NCBI RefSeq assembly: GCF_007692705.1
Contig: NZ_REBN01000159.1
Location: forward strand, 1-41,901
Direction of reading: 5' to 3'
DNA from: Mongoliibacter sp.
Lineage (GTDB): Bacteria; Bacteroidota; Bacteroidia; Cytophagales; Cyclobacteriaceae
DNA: 41,901 nucleotides
Shown in pieces: positions 7,594 to 16,955 of the stretch (position 1 is its first letter; each line of letters starts with the position of its first letter). The translations under genes were made by a program, and so were the position numbers. The notes beneath the pieces were generated by a model. It was given only the letters and a program-made list of their open reading frames with translations, had not been told where the DNA came from and ran no database searches.

Positions 7594-9825
7594 TTACACG
7601 TTAATCCAATATGTCAGCTTCAAAATTAATGCACGGTTTTTAATTTGTAAGCTCTCCGGATGATAATTGTCTGTGTAAACAACAAATAAATCTGAAACTG
7701 GTTTAAATCTCCACTGAAAACGGGTATTGATATTGATATTTTCAATCTGAGAATTGTATTGCACAAAAGTACTCAGGAAAAGTTTGTCCGTAAAGGAGAC
7801 GTCCATTTTTGGCCCAACCAACCAAAGCCTTGCGTCATTATAGGGGTTTGGCATGTCGATTTTATTGTACTCCGCAAAAAGGGAAATATTCCCATAGGGC
7901 TGAAACCTGTAATTGATATCGGTATTGACAAAGAGTCTTTCTCCATTGAAATATTCTCCGGCATACACCGTACTGGAATAATTAAATAGCTTACGCGCAT
8001 CAGATCTGTAAGTCACTCCCATCCTGGTGTAGGAATAGTCCGTTCCTGCCTTCAAGCGTTCTCCCCCTGTTCGCGTGGGGTCAAAAGAGTTGAACAGGTA
8101 CACATATTCGTTGAATAAACGTAACTGTAAAGTCGAAGTGTTTTTAAAATACAACCTATAAGCAAATGTCATTCTCTCATCTGTTTTCAGACCAAAATCC
8201 TTGTCTGTATACACATCGTAAGCCAGCTGAAACGTTTGCTGAAAAATCTTGCTGTTATTCGAAACAAGCCTATACATCATACTTGGCTCAAATCTCCAAT
8301 ACGCTGACCTCGGAACAAATCCAACTTCCGCATTATAGTTTTCACCCACGTATTCGTGGTTCCAGCGAAGGATCCATTTTTTAGTATTGTAACTTAAATG
8401 GCTGGCATGTGCTTTTGCATCTCCACTCACATCAGGACTAAAAGATTGATGGTAAAAAAACTTTCCATTCCATTTATTGTCTTCAGAGGCTAAATTGTAA
8501 TCAATACCGAGTACCCTGTTGTAATTGGCTACATTCCTACCTGGTTCATCCACCATGCCGGTTGTTTGTCTATTGACAAAAACCCCAGCTATACTTGAGC
8601 GGCTGAAGACTTTCCTCTGGGCAGTAGCTACTGTGTAATTTTGTCCAGGATAACCAACCGCATCTTCTGTAGCCGTTTGCATATTGAGTAGGCCCACACG
8701 TGTATTATCGCCTACATTACCATTCAGCCGGGCCCCGTAAAGGATTCTATTATTGGAACTCCTTCCCATACTGTCGGTTGCAATCCCTATTCTTCTAGAG
8801 AAGAAGGGCCTGATACTTGAAAAACCAAAGTCTCCAAACAAGTCAGCATTTTCTAGGAAAAACTGTCTTCTTTCAGGGAAAAAGAGCTCGAAACGATTCA
8901 GGTTGGTTTGCTGCTGATCCACTTCCACTGTAGAAAAGTCAGGATTGAAGGTAAGGTCGAGATTCATAGATGGACTAAGGGCCACTTTAGCATCAAAACC
9001 TGCTGCAACGCCCGAATTGACTCCACCTTCCGCTTGGTAATCCTTAGAGCCATTTGTAGCCATATAAGGAATTACGGCAATATTAGATCCAGGCTTTTTC
9101 AGGGGCTTATCCCAGTTAAGGTATCCGGAGAAAGCAATACCCTGAATCCTTTGATTTAGTGGAACTGGCACCCATGAGGAGCGTTCGAAATTCTTTCGAT
9201 CATTCCTTAAAAAATTCACCCTCCAATATTCCGAGCCCTCAGTAAACCTCAAGGTTTTGAAAGGAATAGCCATTTCGACTTCCCATCGGTCATCGTACCT
9301 CCTTACAGACGAGAACCATTTATTGTCCCATACATCAGACACCCTGTCTCCGTTAGAAATCAATCCCTCCATTTGTATATTGTAAGGACTGACAGAAAAC
9401 ATAAAGCCGTTATTACCATCATCATATGGTCCTAAAACTATAGCAAATGCATCATTTTCATAAAACCTAAAGTCCCTTTTTAAGGATGACACCACATAGT
9501 CTCCTCCTGTGGTCTGATACATAGTAGCTGCTACGTATAAAAAATCATCATCATACTTTAACCTGACCTCTGTTCGTTCGGTTGCCGGAAGTCCTTCATT
9601 TGGAATTTGCTGTACAAAACCAGAAATCATTTGGGAATCGTCCCACTCCCCCTCTTCCAAAATACCGTCTAGATTCACCGCCTTGACGGCATAACCAATC
9701 TCCAATCCAAATTCTTTGTCCTTGGCAGCATTTGCCTTTGATTCCTTATCCTTTCCATCTTTTGAAAGAACCGGTTGAGAAAGTAAAAAGGCAATAAAAA
9801 CAAGTAGTTGGTAAATAGGCTTCAT
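7594..9825 (-). CDS. DUF5916 outer-membrane protein with CBM9-like N-terminal domain
   Basis: This 743-residue protein starts with a Sec signal (MKPIYQLLVFIAFLLSQPVLS). A CBM9-like sugar-binding domain follows at roughly 45-215 (VNLDGILEEGEWDDS, then KYDDDFLYVA and DNKWFSSVRR). The remainder is a long series of amphipathic beta strands rich in Tyr, Phe, Asn and Arg, typical of a beta barrel, and it ends in aromatic-rich LKLTYWINV. It includes the stretch LDLTFNPDFSTVEVDQQQTN and PERRQFFLENAD, which mark the DUF5916 family. The protein is probably in the outer membrane and may bind or admit oligosaccharides, but the substrate is unknown. The gene is the first of a minus-strand unit with the reductase. 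Confidence 0.85.
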   Translation of the reverse strand: MKPIYQLLVFIAFLLSQPVLSKDGKDKESKANAAKDKEFGLEIGYAVKAVNLDGILEEGEWDDSQMISGFVQQIPNEGLPATERTEVRLKYDDDFLYVAATMYQTTGGDYVVSSLKRDFRFYENDAFAIVLGPYDDGNNGFMFSVSPYNIQMEGLISNGDRVSDVWDNKWFSSVRRYDDRWEVEMAIPFKTLRFTEGSEYWRVNFLRNDRKNFERSSWVPVPLNQRIQGIAFSGYLNWDKPLKKPGSNIAVIPYMATNGSKDYQAEGGVNSGVAAGFDAKVALSPSMNLDLTFNPDFSTVEVDQQQTNLNRFELFFPERRQFFLENADLFGDFGFSSIRPFFSRRIGIATDSMGRSSNNRILYGARLNGNVGDNTRVGLLNMQTATEDAVGYPGQNYTVATAQRKVFSRSSIAGVFVNRQTTGMVDEPGRNVANYNRVLGIDYNLASEDNKWNGKFFYHQSFSPDVSGDAKAHASHLSYNTKKWILRWNHEYVGENYNAEVGFVPRSAYWRFEPSMMYRLVSNNSKIFQQTFQLAYDVYTDKDFGLKTDERMTFAYRLYFKNTSTLQLRLFNEYVYLFNSFDPTRTGGERLKAGTDYSYTRMGVTYRSDARKLFNYSSTVYAGEYFNGERLFVNTDINYRFQPYGNISLFAEYNKIDMPNPYNDARLWLVGPKMDVSFTDKLFLSTFVQYNSQIENININTRFQWRFKPVSDLFVVYTDNYHPESLQIKNRALILKLTYWINV

Positions 9826-9979
9826 TGCCGCAATGATACATCTAAGTAAATGGTTTGACCAATCTAATTTTTCCTAAGGCAGAAATCCGTGCTTGATAAT
9901 ATTGATTTAAATTTAAACGGAAGGCAGGTTTTTCAAAGCTTAGGGCTAAATTGCAAACTCAAATCAAACCCAAGCTATA

Positions 9980-11326
9980 ATGGACTTGACCCACCTGAGT
10001 GCTGTTTCTTCTATAGACGGCCGATACGGTTCCAAAACCACTTCTTTAAGAAAATATTTTTCAGAATTTGCCCTGATCAAATATAGGGTTCATGTAGAAA
10101 TAGAATACTTTATTGCCCTTTGTGAACTCCCTCTTCCTCAACTCAAAGACCTGGATAAAAATCTTTTCCCGGCACTAAGAAAAATTACATCAGATTTCAG
10201 CATAGCTGATGCAGAAGTGATCAAGGATACTGAAAAAATCACCAATCATGATGTTAAAGCTGTTGAGTATTTTATCAAAGAAAAGTTTGATGTATTGGGA
10301 TTGGAAGCCTATAAGGAATTTATACATTTCGGTCTTACTTCCCAAGATATCAACAATACTGCGACGCCACTGATGTTGAAAGAAGGGTTGACTGATGTAA
10401 TTCTACCGGAATTGAATGCTATCATCAATAAGCTTGATGAGAATGCAAAAGAATGGAATGACATCCCCATGCTTGCCAAGACACATGGCCAGCCTGCTTC
10501 CCCAACCAAACTTGGCAAAGAAATAAAGGTATTTGTAAATCGATTGGAAAAGCAATTGGGACTACTGCAACAAGTTCCCTACTCTGCTAAATTCGGTGGT
10601 GCTACCGGAAATATGAATGCCCATCACGTCGCTTATCCAGAAACGGATTGGAATACTTTTGCCAACAACTTTGTATCTAATTACCTGGGACTGGAAAGAA
10701 GCTATCCTACCACCCAAATTGAGCATTATGACAACCTTGCTGCTTGCTTTGATGGATTAAAAAGAATCAACACAATTCTCTTGGATCTTTCCAAAGACAT
10801 ATGGCAATATGTAGCTATGAATTATTTTAAGCAAAAAATAAAAGCCGGTGAAGTCGGTTCCTCGGCCATGCCGCACAAGGTCAATCCCATTGACTTTGAA
10901 AACGCTGAAGGAAATTTGGGAATTGCCAATGCTTTATTAGAGCACCTTGCTGCAAAACTTCCCATCAGTAGGCTTCAAAGAGACCTTACTGATAGCACAG
11001 TATTGCGTATTATTGGCGTCCCTCTTGCCCACATGCTAATAAGTTTTGAGTCCTTAAAAAAAGGACTTGGTAAACTTGAACTGAACAAGGCCGCCATAGA
11101 AGCTGATTTGGAAGAAAACTGGGCTGTTGTGGCCGAAGCAATTCAGACTATTTTGAGAAGGGAAGGCTACCCTAAACCGTATGAAGCGCTGAAAGAACTC
11201 ACAAGAACCAACACTAAAATCACGGAGACCTCCATCAGAGAATTTATAGAAACCCTCCAGGTAAGTGAAAGTATAAAGGCTGAATTAAGACAAATCAGTC
11301 CTTTCAATTATACAGGAATTTATTGA
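9980..11326 (+). CDS. purB: Adenylosuccinate lyase
   Basis: This 448-residue protein is full length. It catalyses two fumarate-releasing steps of purine synthesis: SAICAR to AICAR, and adenylosuccinate to AMP. The lyase signature GSSAMPHKVNPIDFENAEGN begins near residue 292 and contains the flexible catalytic Ser. The conserved TSQDINNTA (about 120-128) and KTHGQPASPTKLG (about 170-182) are present. The start is ATG, with MDLTHLSAVSSIDGRYG as in other PurB proteins. The gene stands alone, divergent from the DUF5916 gene, and is followed by a hairpin terminator at 11338. Confidence 0.96.
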   Translation: MDLTHLSAVSSIDGRYGSKTTSLRKYFSEFALIKYRVHVEIEYFIALCELPLPQLKDLDKNLFPALRKITSDFSIADAEVIKDTEKITNHDVKAVEYFIKEKFDVLGLEAYKEFIHFGLTSQDINNTATPLMLKEGLTDVILPELNAIINKLDENAKEWNDIPMLAKTHGQPASPTKLGKEIKVFVNRLEKQLGLLQQVPYSAKFGGATGNMNAHHVAYPETDWNTFANNFVSNYLGLERSYPTTQIEHYDNLAACFDGLKRINTILLDLSKDIWQYVAMNYFKQKIKAGEVGSSAMPHKVNPIDFENAEGNLGIANALLEHLAAKLPISRLQRDLTDSTVLRIIGVPLAHMLISFESLKKGLGKLELNKAAIEADLEENWAVVAEAIQTILRREGYPKPYEALKELTRTNTKITETSIREFIETLQVSESIKAELRQISPFNYTGIY

Positions 11327-11337
11327 TCTTTTTTTTT

Positions 11338-11377
11338 CATCCACTCGGGGCCTTGAGGCTTTGGGTGGATGTTTTTT
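11338..11377 (+). terminator. Rho-independent terminator after purB
   Basis: A 9-base-pair stem (CATCCACTC with GGGTGGATG, one G-U pair) encloses a small inner stem GCC/GGC and is followed by six T. It starts 11 bases after the purB stop. A T-run also precedes the stem, but no minus-strand gene ends here. Confidence 0.85.
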
Positions 11378-11577
11378 CAGCTTTACAGTCTTCGTAGATA
11401 AAAGCAGTTGGTGTATCTATTTGTAGTATTGCCTCTAAGCAAGAAGACCTAGGTATACTTGAACCTAAATTGCCAACTTTTTCTAAGCCTAAACCAGAGA
11501 TTTAAAAATTAATTATTTTGTTATTTTAAATTGATATTTTTAGTGAAGTCATAACACTTACCAAATCCCGAATTTCA

Positions 11578-13140
11578 GTGAAATCAACCCAGAACCTATT
11601 CAGCCACTTGAACAGTGACCTTCCAGCCGGACTTGTGGTCTTCCTTGTGGCTTTACCCCTTTGTCTTGGCATTGCTTTGGCATCAGGGGCTCCTTTATTT
11701 TCCGGAATCATCGCTGGAGTGATAGGTGGTATAGTAGTGGGGAGCCTCTCCGGTTCTAACACATCGGTTTCAGGACCTGCTGCAGGATTGACGGTTATTG
11801 TACTCAATGCCATTCAGGATTTGGGGTCTTTTGAAGTATTTCTTACTGCCGTTTTTCTTGCTGGAATATTCCAAATTATCTTGGGTATCCTCAAAGCAGG
11901 TATTATTGGATATTACTTCCCCACATCTGTCATAAAAGGTATGCTGGCGGGAATTGGAATTATCCTGATCATCAAACAAATTCCTTATGCTTTTGGAGTA
12001 AACGAAGCCAAAGGTATAGCAGAGTACATTCCCTTTATCAACGACTGGGAGGCTGTTCTGGATTTGGGTAATCTTGCCGGTGATATTGATATTGGGGCCA
12101 TTATTATCACTGCAGTTTCCCTAACCATTCTGATTATCTGGGACCTTCCAAGATTCAAAAGAGGCTTTGTTGGAAAACTTGTACCAGGTCCTTTGGTAGT
12201 AGTATTGTTTGGTGTAGGTCTCAATAAGCTTTTTAAGTTATATATACCAGTATTGTATTTAGACAATGAAGACAAGGTAATTCTACCAATATTGAGCAGC
12301 TTTAGAGATATTACCAATCTATTTACATTTCCTGACTTTTCTCAGACGTTAAATTCAGAAGTTTGGCTTGTAGCCATTACCATCGCGATAATCGCAAGTT
12401 TGGAAACCTTACTCAGTTTAGAAGCCGCAGATAAGATTGACAGTTTCAAAAGAATATCTCCTCCAAACAAAGAATTATTTGCCCAAGGAGTTGGAAATAT
12501 TATCAATGGCTTAGTCGGTGGACTTCCCGTGACAGCAGTAATAGTCCGAAGCTCTGCAAATGTGACCTCCGGAGCACGTACAAAAATGTCAGCTATTTTC
12601 CATGGAATATTACTTTTTGCCTCAGTCATGTTCATTCCTGGACTTCTGAATCTTATCCCATTAGCTTGCCTTGCGGCGATACTCTTACAGGTGGGTTATA
12701 AGCTGACCAAAGTTTCTCTTTTCAAAACCCAAGCTAAACTCGGTTGGGATCAGTTCTTGCCATTCACAGTGACCATTATTGGCATTGTCGTTTTTGACTT
12801 ACTTATCGGAATTGGTTTAGGTATGGGAGTAGCCATCATGATTATACTCCTGAGGAATTATCAAAACTCCCATATTTTGGAAGAAAACACGACCACTAAG
12901 GGCAATACTATCAAAATCAGACTCTCAGAAGAAGTCAGCTTTCTGAATAAAGGTGCACTGATCAAAACTTTGGACGAGATTCCTGAAGGCAGACATGTGA
13001 TCATTGACGGCAGCAATTCCAAGGTTATTGATTATGATGTTTTGGAAGTAATAGAGAATTTTAAAATTACTGCAGTAAACAAAAATATTGAGGTAGAAAC
13101 GATCAATATCAGGTCTATCAAAATCTCCAGCTTACACTAA
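11578..13140 (+). CDS. SulP family anion transporter with short STAS domain
   Basis: This 520-residue membrane transporter starts at GTG. No usable ATG lies upstream in frame, and the next residues (NLFSHLNSDLPAGLVVFLVALP) match the usual start of the family. About 10-12 hydrophobic helices span residues 15-430. The C-terminal 80 residues form a short STAS domain (RHVIIDGSNSKVIDYDVLEV). SulP proteins move sulfate, bicarbonate or other anions. The absence of a carbonic anhydrase or sulfur gene nearby leaves the substrate open, though bacteroidal members are often proposed as bicarbonate or sulfate carriers. Its end overlaps the convergent CtlX gene by 9 bases. Confidence 0.88.
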   Translation: MKSTQNLFSHLNSDLPAGLVVFLVALPLCLGIALASGAPLFSGIIAGVIGGIVVGSLSGSNTSVSGPAAGLTVIVLNAIQDLGSFEVFLTAVFLAGIFQIILGILKAGIIGYYFPTSVIKGMLAGIGIILIIKQIPYAFGVNEAKGIAEYIPFINDWEAVLDLGNLAGDIDIGAIIITAVSLTILIIWDLPRFKRGFVGKLVPGPLVVVLFGVGLNKLFKLYIPVLYLDNEDKVILPILSSFRDITNLFTFPDFSQTLNSEVWLVAITIAIIASLETLLSLEAADKIDSFKRISPPNKELFAQGVGNIINGLVGGLPVTAVIVRSSANVTSGARTKMSAIFHGILLFASVMFIPGLLNLIPLACLAAILLQVGYKLTKVSLFKTQAKLGWDQFLPFTVTIIGIVVFDLLIGIGLGMGVAIMIILLRNYQNSHILEENTTTKGNTIKIRLSEEVSFLNKGALIKTLDEIPEGRHVIIDGSNSKVIDYDVLEVIENFKITAVNKNIEVETINIRSIKISSLH

Positions 13141-14067
13141 GGGCAGGAAATTCTCCGCCATCATACATCTTACTGAACCTCCTCCGAGCTTTTCAATAGT
13201 TGGAATGCTTGCACTGATAACTTCAGTATATCGTTTGATCGTATTAAGCTGTACATCGCCTAAAGACTCACATGCAGCCTTAGACATTACAGTGATTTTT
13301 TCTCCTGACTTTGACTTTACTTCCAACATATTACCAGCAAAGTTAAATTTCTGCTTTTCTGTGATCGGTATCATTTTCTTACCGGTCTTCTCAAGGTATT
13401 CCTGCACCCTTAATTTCTCAGTCGCCACCCGAATACTATCCAAGCAGACAACTGCCAATTCAGAACCAATATGCATCATGACATTGGTGTGATAAATAGA
13501 GGATACTATACCATCTATCGTTTGAGCAGCCCCAAAAACAACCCCTTCATAGCCCATCAGTCTACAAAAATACTCCAATGGAATCTCATGTGTTCTGACT
13601 GACTTGCATGCATAAGCAACTTTCTTAACCCTATCCAAAACCAGGCTGCCTGTTCCCTCTAAATATTGATTATCTTTTTCAAAAAAAGTCAAATCCACAA
13701 TTTCATCAACCCTGAATCCTTTCTTCATCAGCATTTCCACAATATCCATCCGCCTCTCCAACCTCCTATTAGGGGAAAACATAGGATAAAGGACAACTTT
13801 GCCGGATTCATGCGTACTAAACCAGTTATTTGGAAAAATTGAGTCTGTTTTTTTGGGTTCAACAGTATCCTCTACTACTATTACTTCAACCCCATTTTTC
13901 TCCAAGAGAATTACAAAATCATCAAATTCTTTTTGCGCAGCCCTATTCAATTCCCGGTCTGTCCTTGCGTCTCTTTTCTGGTAAAAATTACTTTCAGCTG
14001 TTTCAATATTAAAACCAAAATTGGCCGGTCTGACCATGAGTATACTTGAAGTTGTCTGTAGGGGCAT
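13132..14067 (-). CDS. ctlX: CtlX-type amidino hydrolase (citrulline/arginine family)
   Basis: This 311-residue protein belongs to the amidinotransferase/dimethylarginine hydrolase fold. Family marks are MVRPANFGFN near the start, PNNWFSTHE, EGTGSLVLDR, SSIYHTNVMM with the catalytic His, and GGGSVRCM near the C-terminus with the likely nucleophile Cys. The order matches citrulline-utilisation hydrolase CtlX. The frame extends to a TTG at 14088, but the ATG at 14067 puts MPLQTTSSILMVRP at the N-terminus as in relatives. It is predicted to hydrolyse an amidino or ureido compound (citrulline or an arginine derivative) in the cytoplasm. It lies 26 bases downstream of the secreted protein gene and may share its transcript. 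Confidence 0.82.
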   Translation of the reverse strand: MPLQTTSSILMVRPANFGFNIETAESNFYQKRDARTDRELNRAAQKEFDDFVILLEKNGVEVIVVEDTVEPKKTDSIFPNNWFSTHESGKVVLYPMFSPNRRLERRMDIVEMLMKKGFRVDEIVDLTFFEKDNQYLEGTGSLVLDRVKKVAYACKSVRTHEIPLEYFCRLMGYEGVVFGAAQTIDGIVSSIYHTNVMMHIGSELAVVCLDSIRVATEKLRVQEYLEKTGKKMIPITEKQKFNFAGNMLEVKSKSGEKITVMSKAACESLGDVQLNTIKRYTEVISASIPTIEKLGGGSVRCMMAENFLPLV

Positions 14068-14093
14068 AAGTTTCTGTTGAATCCTCAAATTAG

Positions 14094-15011
14094 TTATTTT
14101 TTGTAATACCGATACAATACCGGATCAATTCCAGATCTTTTTTCACTCAGCGTGAAATAACTTTTCCCATTTGGAGCAAAAGCAATTGCTTCACCTTGGG
14201 GTTCTGGTTTGTAAGGAAGGATAACAGGGTTTCTTGCCAGGGCTTCTGGAATACTTTCTGAAGGATCTCTTTCCCAGTAAAATACAACAAGGTAATTTTT
14301 GATCAGGATTTGGGTTCCATCCATAGAGATATCACCTGCCACTGACATGGTAAGGTCTATTGTCATTACCTTTTCAAGTGTTACTATATCATTTTTTAAA
14401 AAAGCGTCCTGGGTTGTTTTGTACAGGGTATTGGCGCTATCCCTTTTGGATAGGATAAATATATCTTTTGAAAGTGGATCTATCATCAGGGTTTCAGCAT
14501 CTCTTGGACCATCCGGATAGACTAAAGTCAAAGTCTCAGGCGTTACTTTTACTGATTTTTCAATAGTCTTGGGCTCTGGAAACCGATGGATTTTGATCTC
14601 AGGATATTCAGCTCTGTTGTCTCCAATTTCACCCACATAAATGTAGGATGTGTTATCTAAAGGACCAGGTCCCACCGCAATATCTTCCCAATCCCTATTC
14701 TTCACTCCCTCAAGAATAATTTTACCACGGTCTTTACCCAATGTATCTAAGAGAAACACAAAAGGGTCTCCCCCACTATCGTTATGTGTGTAAAGAATGC
14801 CTTGGTGCATCTGGGAAAATGCCAAACCACTTGCTTCATCAATTGCTTTATTTTTCAATTTCCCAATAGTTTTGGGACCTGAGAATAAAGAATCCTGATA
14901 CATGGGTATCAAAGGAAGATATTTTACCTGAGGTACTTTTTGAGATATCAAAAAGGGCAGGGATACAAAAATCAATAAAACCTTAAAAAGGTAATAGTTC
15001 ATGCTGTTCAT
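14094..15011 (-). CDS. Secreted beta-propeller-like protein of unknown function
   Basis: This 305-residue protein has a hydrophobic signal (YYLFKVLLIFVSLPFLIS). The mature part contains EASGLAFSQMHQGILYTHND, VKNRDWEDIAVGPG, YVGEIGDNRAEYP, GPRDAETLMIDP and EPQGEAIAFAPNG. This spacing of short beta sheets, with Asp/Glu-rich loops, resembles esterase-like/phytase-like propeller proteins of Bacteroidota. An ATG nine bases further in (15002) is an equally possible start. The function is unknown, but calcium or phosphoester binding would fit the acidic loops (inference). It is upstream of, and close to, the CtlX gene. Confidence 0.7.
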   Translation of the reverse strand: MNSMNYYLFKVLLIFVSLPFLISQKVPQVKYLPLIPMYQDSLFSGPKTIGKLKNKAIDEASGLAFSQMHQGILYTHNDSGGDPFVFLLDTLGKDRGKIILEGVKNRDWEDIAVGPGPLDNTSYIYVGEIGDNRAEYPEIKIHRFPEPKTIEKSVKVTPETLTLVYPDGPRDAETLMIDPLSKDIFILSKRDSANTLYKTTQDAFLKNDIVTLEKVMTIDLTMSVAGDISMDGTQILIKNYLVVFYWERDPSESIPEALARNPVILPYKPEPQGEAIAFAPNGKSYFTLSEKRSGIDPVLYRYYKK

Positions 15012-15076
15012 GTCTGTGTTCTACGCAAAGACTAAGCCCAATACTAAATTGGTTGGTTAAGGATTGTTAAACAAAC

Positions 15077-15092
15077 CTTTCAAATTTGAAAG
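15077..15092. promoter_or_regulatory. 16-base perfect palindrome CTTTCAAATTTGAAAG
   Basis: The sequence is its own complement over 16 bases with no spacer. It lies 66-81 bases upstream of the minus-strand secreted protein gene (start 15011). It could be an operator for a dimeric regulator, but AT-rich DNA can give such palindromes by chance. Confidence 0.35.
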
Positions 15093-15413
15093 ATTTCTAA
15101 CAAAATGAAGATCGAAAACTGATCAAGAATAGGATTTCCTTAAAGGCCTAAAAATTTCAAGATTATGATGATAAATCCGCATCCTGAAACTTAAAATAAT
15201 TGAATACCCAATGCATACGATACTCACATCTTCGTGGAGACACACTTTTAACAATTAATTCTCTAAAACGAAACTTCCAAATAAAAAAATGAAAACCATC
15301 AAACCTTCTTCTTGAAAAAAGTAATTACTTCAAAGTTAAACTTATTACAGGCTAATATGTGTTATATTGTATGAAACTAGTAGTTATGCTTATTTAACCT
15401 GTGAGTTTAAATT

Positions 15414-15421
15414 TATCTTTG
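15414..15421 (+). promoter_or_regulatory. TAnnTTTG promoter element (TATCTTTG)
   Basis: TATCTTTG matches the -7 element of the Bacteroidota housekeeping sigma factor exactly. The matching -33 element is weak: only TTTA lies in the right area, near 15393. If used, transcription would begin about 105 bases before the CsbD-like gene at 15535. Confidence 0.4.
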
Positions 15422-15534
15422 CAGAATATTAAACTGAATTGTATCATTGTATCAATCAAAAGTAGGTACTATGAGTTACTAATCCTGACTTAAGCATACG
15501 TTACATACCCCTTTATTATACTTAAAATAAATAT

Positions 15535-15720
15535 ATGAATATCCTAAGAAGTTGGAGAGAACAAAAAATCATGTTAAAAAGAAGATTCCCTATTTTGGTT
15601 GACCAAGATTTTGATTTTCAAGAGGGCTCCCGTGACACTATGCTGGATCGCCTTTCTGCAAAACTTGTAAAAACACGACCTGAACTTGAAGCCATCTTTG
15701 CTGAGCTTCAACTATTTTGA
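15535..15720 (+). CDS. CsbD-like small stress protein
   Basis: This 61-residue soluble protein reads SWREQKIMLKRRFPILVDQD followed by DFQEGSRDTMLDRLSAKL and TRPELEAIFAEL. The order (Trp, Gln-Lys, Lys-Arg-Phe, Asp, then E-G at the start of a helix) is that of short Bacteroidota CsbD-like proteins. These are strongly induced under general stress in some bacteria but have no known activity. The protein is highly charged and should form a helical hairpin. It stands alone between a long upstream region and the desaturase gene, 92 bases away. Confidence 0.7.
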   Translation: MNILRSWREQKIMLKRRFPILVDQDFDFQEGSRDTMLDRLSAKLVKTRPELEAIFAELQLF

Positions 15721-15812
15721 TTTAAATCCAACCTTACTCAAACCACCATTTTTTGAGGTGCATTATACTGGTGAAACCATTAATCAAAATTAACCTTAGA
15801 TAGTATTTAGGC

Positions 15813-16907
15813 ATGTCCAGAAAACTAAAATTTATTGAGAATGAAAAATCTCAATTTCTTCAAGCAGTTAGAAAAAATACGAACAGCTATTTTGAAGAAA
15901 ATAATATTTCCAAAAAAGCCAATTGGAAAATGGTATTGAAGACCATTGTTCTTCTAGCGCTTTTTGTTGGGTTTTATGTGCTTTTGGTTTTTGGTCATTT
16001 CCCTCTTATCGTACACTTTTTCTTGGCTGCCGCATTGGGAATCACCATGACACTTATTGGTTTCAATATCTGCCATGATGCCTTACATGGCTCTTACTCG
16101 GATAAAAAATGGGTCAATTCAAGTTTAGGTTGGTTTTTTAACCTGATCGGAGCAAATGTTTATATCTGGAAAATTACACACAACCAAATACATCATACTT
16201 TCACCAACGTCATAGGACATGATGCGGATTTGGAAGTAGCTCCCGGCCTCATTAGGATTAACAGTACTGAAGAATGGAAACCAATACACCGTTACCAGCA
16301 TATTTATTCTTTTATGCTTTACTCCTTATCTTCTCTTTCTTGGTTTTTCAGGAAAGATTATAAGAAGTTTTTTGACAAATCATTACGAGAAAAAGACCAT
16401 ACTCCCCCTACATCGGAATACGTTAAACTCTTTGCATATAAGGCGCTTTACTACACCTTGTTCCTGGTGTTTCCACTGGTGTTTATGCCGTTTGCTTGGT
16501 GGACTGTTTTACTTATCTTGATGGTAATGCACTTTGCAGAAGGAATGGTTATGGGTAATGTTTTTCAACTGGCGCACCTGGTGCTGGAAACTGATATGCC
16601 TGAACCCAACTCAGACAAAAGTATTTCAGATGCTTGGGCAGTACATCAGATGAAAACCACTGCAAATTTTGCAAGAACAAATCCATTAGTGACTTCTGCA
16701 TTTGGTGGCTTAAATTTCCAAATAGAACACCACCTTTTTCCAAATATCTGCCATATCCATTATCCTGCGATCTCTGAAATTGTCAAAAAAACGGCTGAAG
16801 AATTTGACCTTCCTTATCATGAGAATGAATCCTTTTTCTCTGCGGTGAATTCTCACTACAACTTCTTAAAAAAAATGGGGACAGTTCAGGAACTTCAAAG
16901 CGCATAG
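15813..16907 (+). CDS. Membrane fatty acid desaturase (acyl-lipid/acyl-CoA type)
   Basis: This 364-residue membrane protein has three histidine boxes that bind the di-iron centre: HDALH (88-92), HNQIHH (123-128) and QIEHH (303-307). Hydrophobic helix pairs lie at about 41-85 and 208-240. A QxxHH third box, rather than HxxHH, is typical of the front-end and linoleoyl-type desaturases. It inserts a double bond into a membrane acyl chain using oxygen and electrons from a ferredoxin or cytochrome b5-type donor. No fused cytochrome b5 domain is present, so a separate donor is needed, and the reductase at 6475-7587 is one candidate. Confidence 0.92.
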   Translation: MSRKLKFIENEKSQFLQAVRKNTNSYFEENNISKKANWKMVLKTIVLLALFVGFYVLLVFGHFPLIVHFFLAAALGITMTLIGFNICHDALHGSYSDKKWVNSSLGWFFNLIGANVYIWKITHNQIHHTFTNVIGHDADLEVAPGLIRINSTEEWKPIHRYQHIYSFMLYSLSSLSWFFRKDYKKFFDKSLREKDHTPPTSEYVKLFAYKALYYTLFLVFPLVFMPFAWWTVLLILMVMHFAEGMVMGNVFQLAHLVLETDMPEPNSDKSISDAWAVHQMKTTANFARTNPLVTSAFGGLNFQIEHHLFPNICHIHYPAISEIVKKTAEEFDLPYHENESFFSAVNSHYNFLKKMGTVQELQSA

Positions 16908-16955
16908 GGTATCCTTTGATTATTGACAGTCATCAGGGGTGAAAAGGAAGAAGAC

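Larger units (their letters stand above)
15012..15534. other. Long intergenic region between divergent genes
   Basis: This stretch of about 520 bases has no supported open frame. It separates the minus-strand secreted protein gene from the plus-strand CsbD-like gene. It holds a 16-base perfect palindrome at 15077-15092 and a Bacteroidota-type promoter element at 15414-15421. The rest is AT-rich with no obvious hairpin or repeat. Confidence 0.55.

Noticed and set aside
7759-7989. Pair of opposite open frames inside the DUF5916 gene
   Set aside because: Both are alternative frames of a gene with a clear protein-family match.
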